DNA from: JAHJDO01 sp030671985 [NCBI: bacterium]
GTDB taxonomy: Bacteria; JAHJDO01
Assembly (NCBI GenBank): GCA_030671985.1
Contig: DAOVHI010000018.1
Span: 1-14,559 of the forward strand
Length of the DNA stretch: 14,559 nt
Direction of reading: 5' to 3'
The position numbers and the translations under genes were made by a program. Under the pieces are notes generated by a model. The model was not told the DNA's origin, did not search any database, and saw only the letters and a list, made by a program, of their open reading frames with translations. Below are positions 13,478 to 14,559 of the stretch, piece by piece. Within the stretch, counting starts at the first letter, position 1. Each line of letters opens with the position of its first letter.

Positions 13478-14559
13478 TTAAATAGTTTGGAGAAAAGAAA
13501 TTAAGTTAATATCCTTTTTAGATATTCCCATTTTATGTCTGATATTCTTACGGTGTTTTTCAACTGTTTGGTAGGAAATATTTAAAAGAGCGGAAATCTC
13601 TTTACTCGTGAGCTTGCCTTTTATCATATCGCAAATTTCAATTTCTCTTGGAGTTAGATTAAGTCTTTTCTCTCTTATTTTACGGCCAAACGAAGACACC
13701 AATTCTCCCAGATGGGTTTTTAATAAATCAATATATTTGTCGGAAGTATTCTCTAATTTAAGCTTCTCTAAAATCGGAAGCAATAATTCATTTACATTAG
13801 CTGCTATATTATCTTTCATTTTCCTTTTTTCCACTTCAATCTGCGCTATAATTTCACTGAGCGCAATATTTTTTTGCTCTAAAGCCAATTTTTGTTTCTG
13901 TAGCTTCTTTTCCGTCTCCATGCGCTTAGTGATGTCTCTTCCAAAGCTTACTGTTCCTTTAATTTTTCCCATCTTATACATTGGCGCGGTATTAACAGAA
14001 AGAATAATAATTTTGCCATTTTTATCGTAAATCTTTACTGTATATTGTTGACGATTACCCAACAAGGTTTTACGAAAGACTCTATTTGTCATTTTTAGAT
14101 CATCGGGATGGATAAAAGGAGCAAACGATTTCTTCTTCAAATCTTTGAGTTTATGTCCACTGACGGTTTCTGCTCTTTTGTTAGCAACCACAAAATTACC
14201 ATGGGTATCCAATACCCAGATCCAGTCATTAGCATTCTCCATTACTTGTCTAAAAAGATTCTCTGATTCTCTGATTTTCTCCTCTGTCTCCTTACGCTTA
14301 GTGATATCCCATGAAATTCCCAATAGCCCAATGATATTGCCACGTTTATCCTTAGCAGGACACTTGATTGTATATTCAGTGAATTCTCTTCCATTTATGA
14401 CGTATTTATCCTCTATTTCTTCTGTTTTTCCGGATTTGATGATCCTTCTATCGTCTGCCCTATATTTTTCAGCCATTTTTTTTGAAAAGAAATTATAATC
14501 TGTTTTTCCCGCAATTTCTTCTGGACTAATTTTTTTGTCTTGCGCAAAGCTTTTGTTAC
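13478..14559 (-). CDS. PAS-PAS-LuxR transcriptional regulator (5' end outside window)
   Basis: The reading frame stays open to the window edge. The ATG at 14476 is internal: 27 further codons upstream of it (14477-14557) read as PAS-like sequence (ISPEEIAGKTDYNFF), so the true start lies beyond base 14559. The visible 359 residues hold the end of one PAS domain with its C-terminal GLLGISWDITKRK cap (to about residue 90), a second PAS (about 97-210, with WIWVLDTHGNFVVANKRAE and SFGRDITKRME), a predicted coiled coil (about 212-265) and a LuxR/NarL-type helix-turn-helix (about 300-355, LTPREIEICDMIKGKLTSKEIS to VEKHRKNIRHKMGI). No receiver domain or kinase is visible, so it may act as a one-component sensor and DNA-binding regulator. 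Ligand and targets are unknown; the EIIA-PilZ and glycosyltransferase genes downstream are candidate targets. Confidence 0.9.
   Translation of the reverse strand, partial: NKSFAQDKKISPEEIAGKTDYNFFSKKMAEKYRADDRRIIKSGKTEEIEDKYVINGREFTEYTIKCPAKDKRGNIIGLLGISWDITKRKETEEKIRESENLFRQVMENANDWIWVLDTHGNFVVANKRAETVSGHKLKDLKKKSFAPFIHPDDLKMTNRVFRKTLLGNRQQYTVKIYDKNGKIIILSVNTAPMYKMGKIKGTVSFGRDITKRMETEKKLQKQKLALEQKNIALSEIIAQIEVEKRKMKDNIAANVNELLLPILEKLKLENTSDKYIDLLKTHLGELVSSFGRKIREKRLNLTPREIEICDMIKGKLTSKEISALLNISYQTVEKHRKNIRHKMGISKKDINLISFLQTI

Noticed and set aside
14474-14476. ATG at 14476 as the true start of the PAS-LuxR gene
   Set aside because: The frame remains open upstream to the window edge and encodes PAS-like residues, so the ATG is internal and the gene is partial.

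Overview
This is a chromosomal segment of an AT-rich bacterium whose lineage I cannot name. The heat-shock order hrcA-grpE-dnaK-dnaJ under a CIRCE-type operator is common in Firmicutes and several candidate phyla. DnaK lacks the roughly 20-residue N-terminal insertion typical of proteobacterial (diderm) DnaK. The same window encodes a Ser+2 lipoprotein, two PilZ proteins and a PAS/LuxR regulator, which fits an uncultured environmental lineage better than a classical Gram-positive. No rRNA, tRNA, CRISPR array or insertion sequence was seen, and no gene-free stretch exceeds about 110 bases.

Layout. (1) Bases 1-4678, plus strand: class I heat-shock operon hrcA, grpE, dnaK, dnaJ. The window opens inside the CIRCE operator, and the genes are separated by 20, 1 and -1 bases. 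(2) Bases 4622-5652, minus strand: a translationally coupled pair, yjbQ (UPF0047) and a small lipoprotein whose 3' end lies antisense to the end of dnaJ. (3) Bases 5769-7898, plus strand: a full-length PcrA/UvrD helicase, divergent from yjbQ, with a promoter so close to its ATG that the mRNA may be leaderless. (4) Bases 7907-9250, minus strand: an accessory-looking pair, an ORF6N-domain protein followed by an HNH endonuclease. (5) Bases 9288-12458, minus strand: a tight four-gene operon (in transcription order GT4 glycosyltransferase, PilZ protein, FxsA-like membrane protein, second GT4 glycosyltransferase) with a strong promoter that also leaves almost no leader. (6) Bases 12523-13377, minus strand: a fusion of a PtsN/fructose-type PTS EIIA domain to a C-terminal PilZ domain. 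(7) Bases 13478 to the window end, minus strand: a PAS-PAS-coiled coil-LuxR regulator cut by the window edge.

How it fits together. The first part is housekeeping: chaperones under HrcA feedback, a repair helicase and a conserved YjbQ protein. The most distinctive part is the right-hand third. A sensory transcription factor, a protein that could join PTS phosphorylation to cyclic-di-GMP binding, and an operon placing a second PilZ protein between two glycosyltransferases all lie in one direction. My inference is that this is a nutrient/c-di-GMP-responsive module controlling an envelope or extracellular glycan. The sequence shows the domains and gene order but not the product or the regulation.
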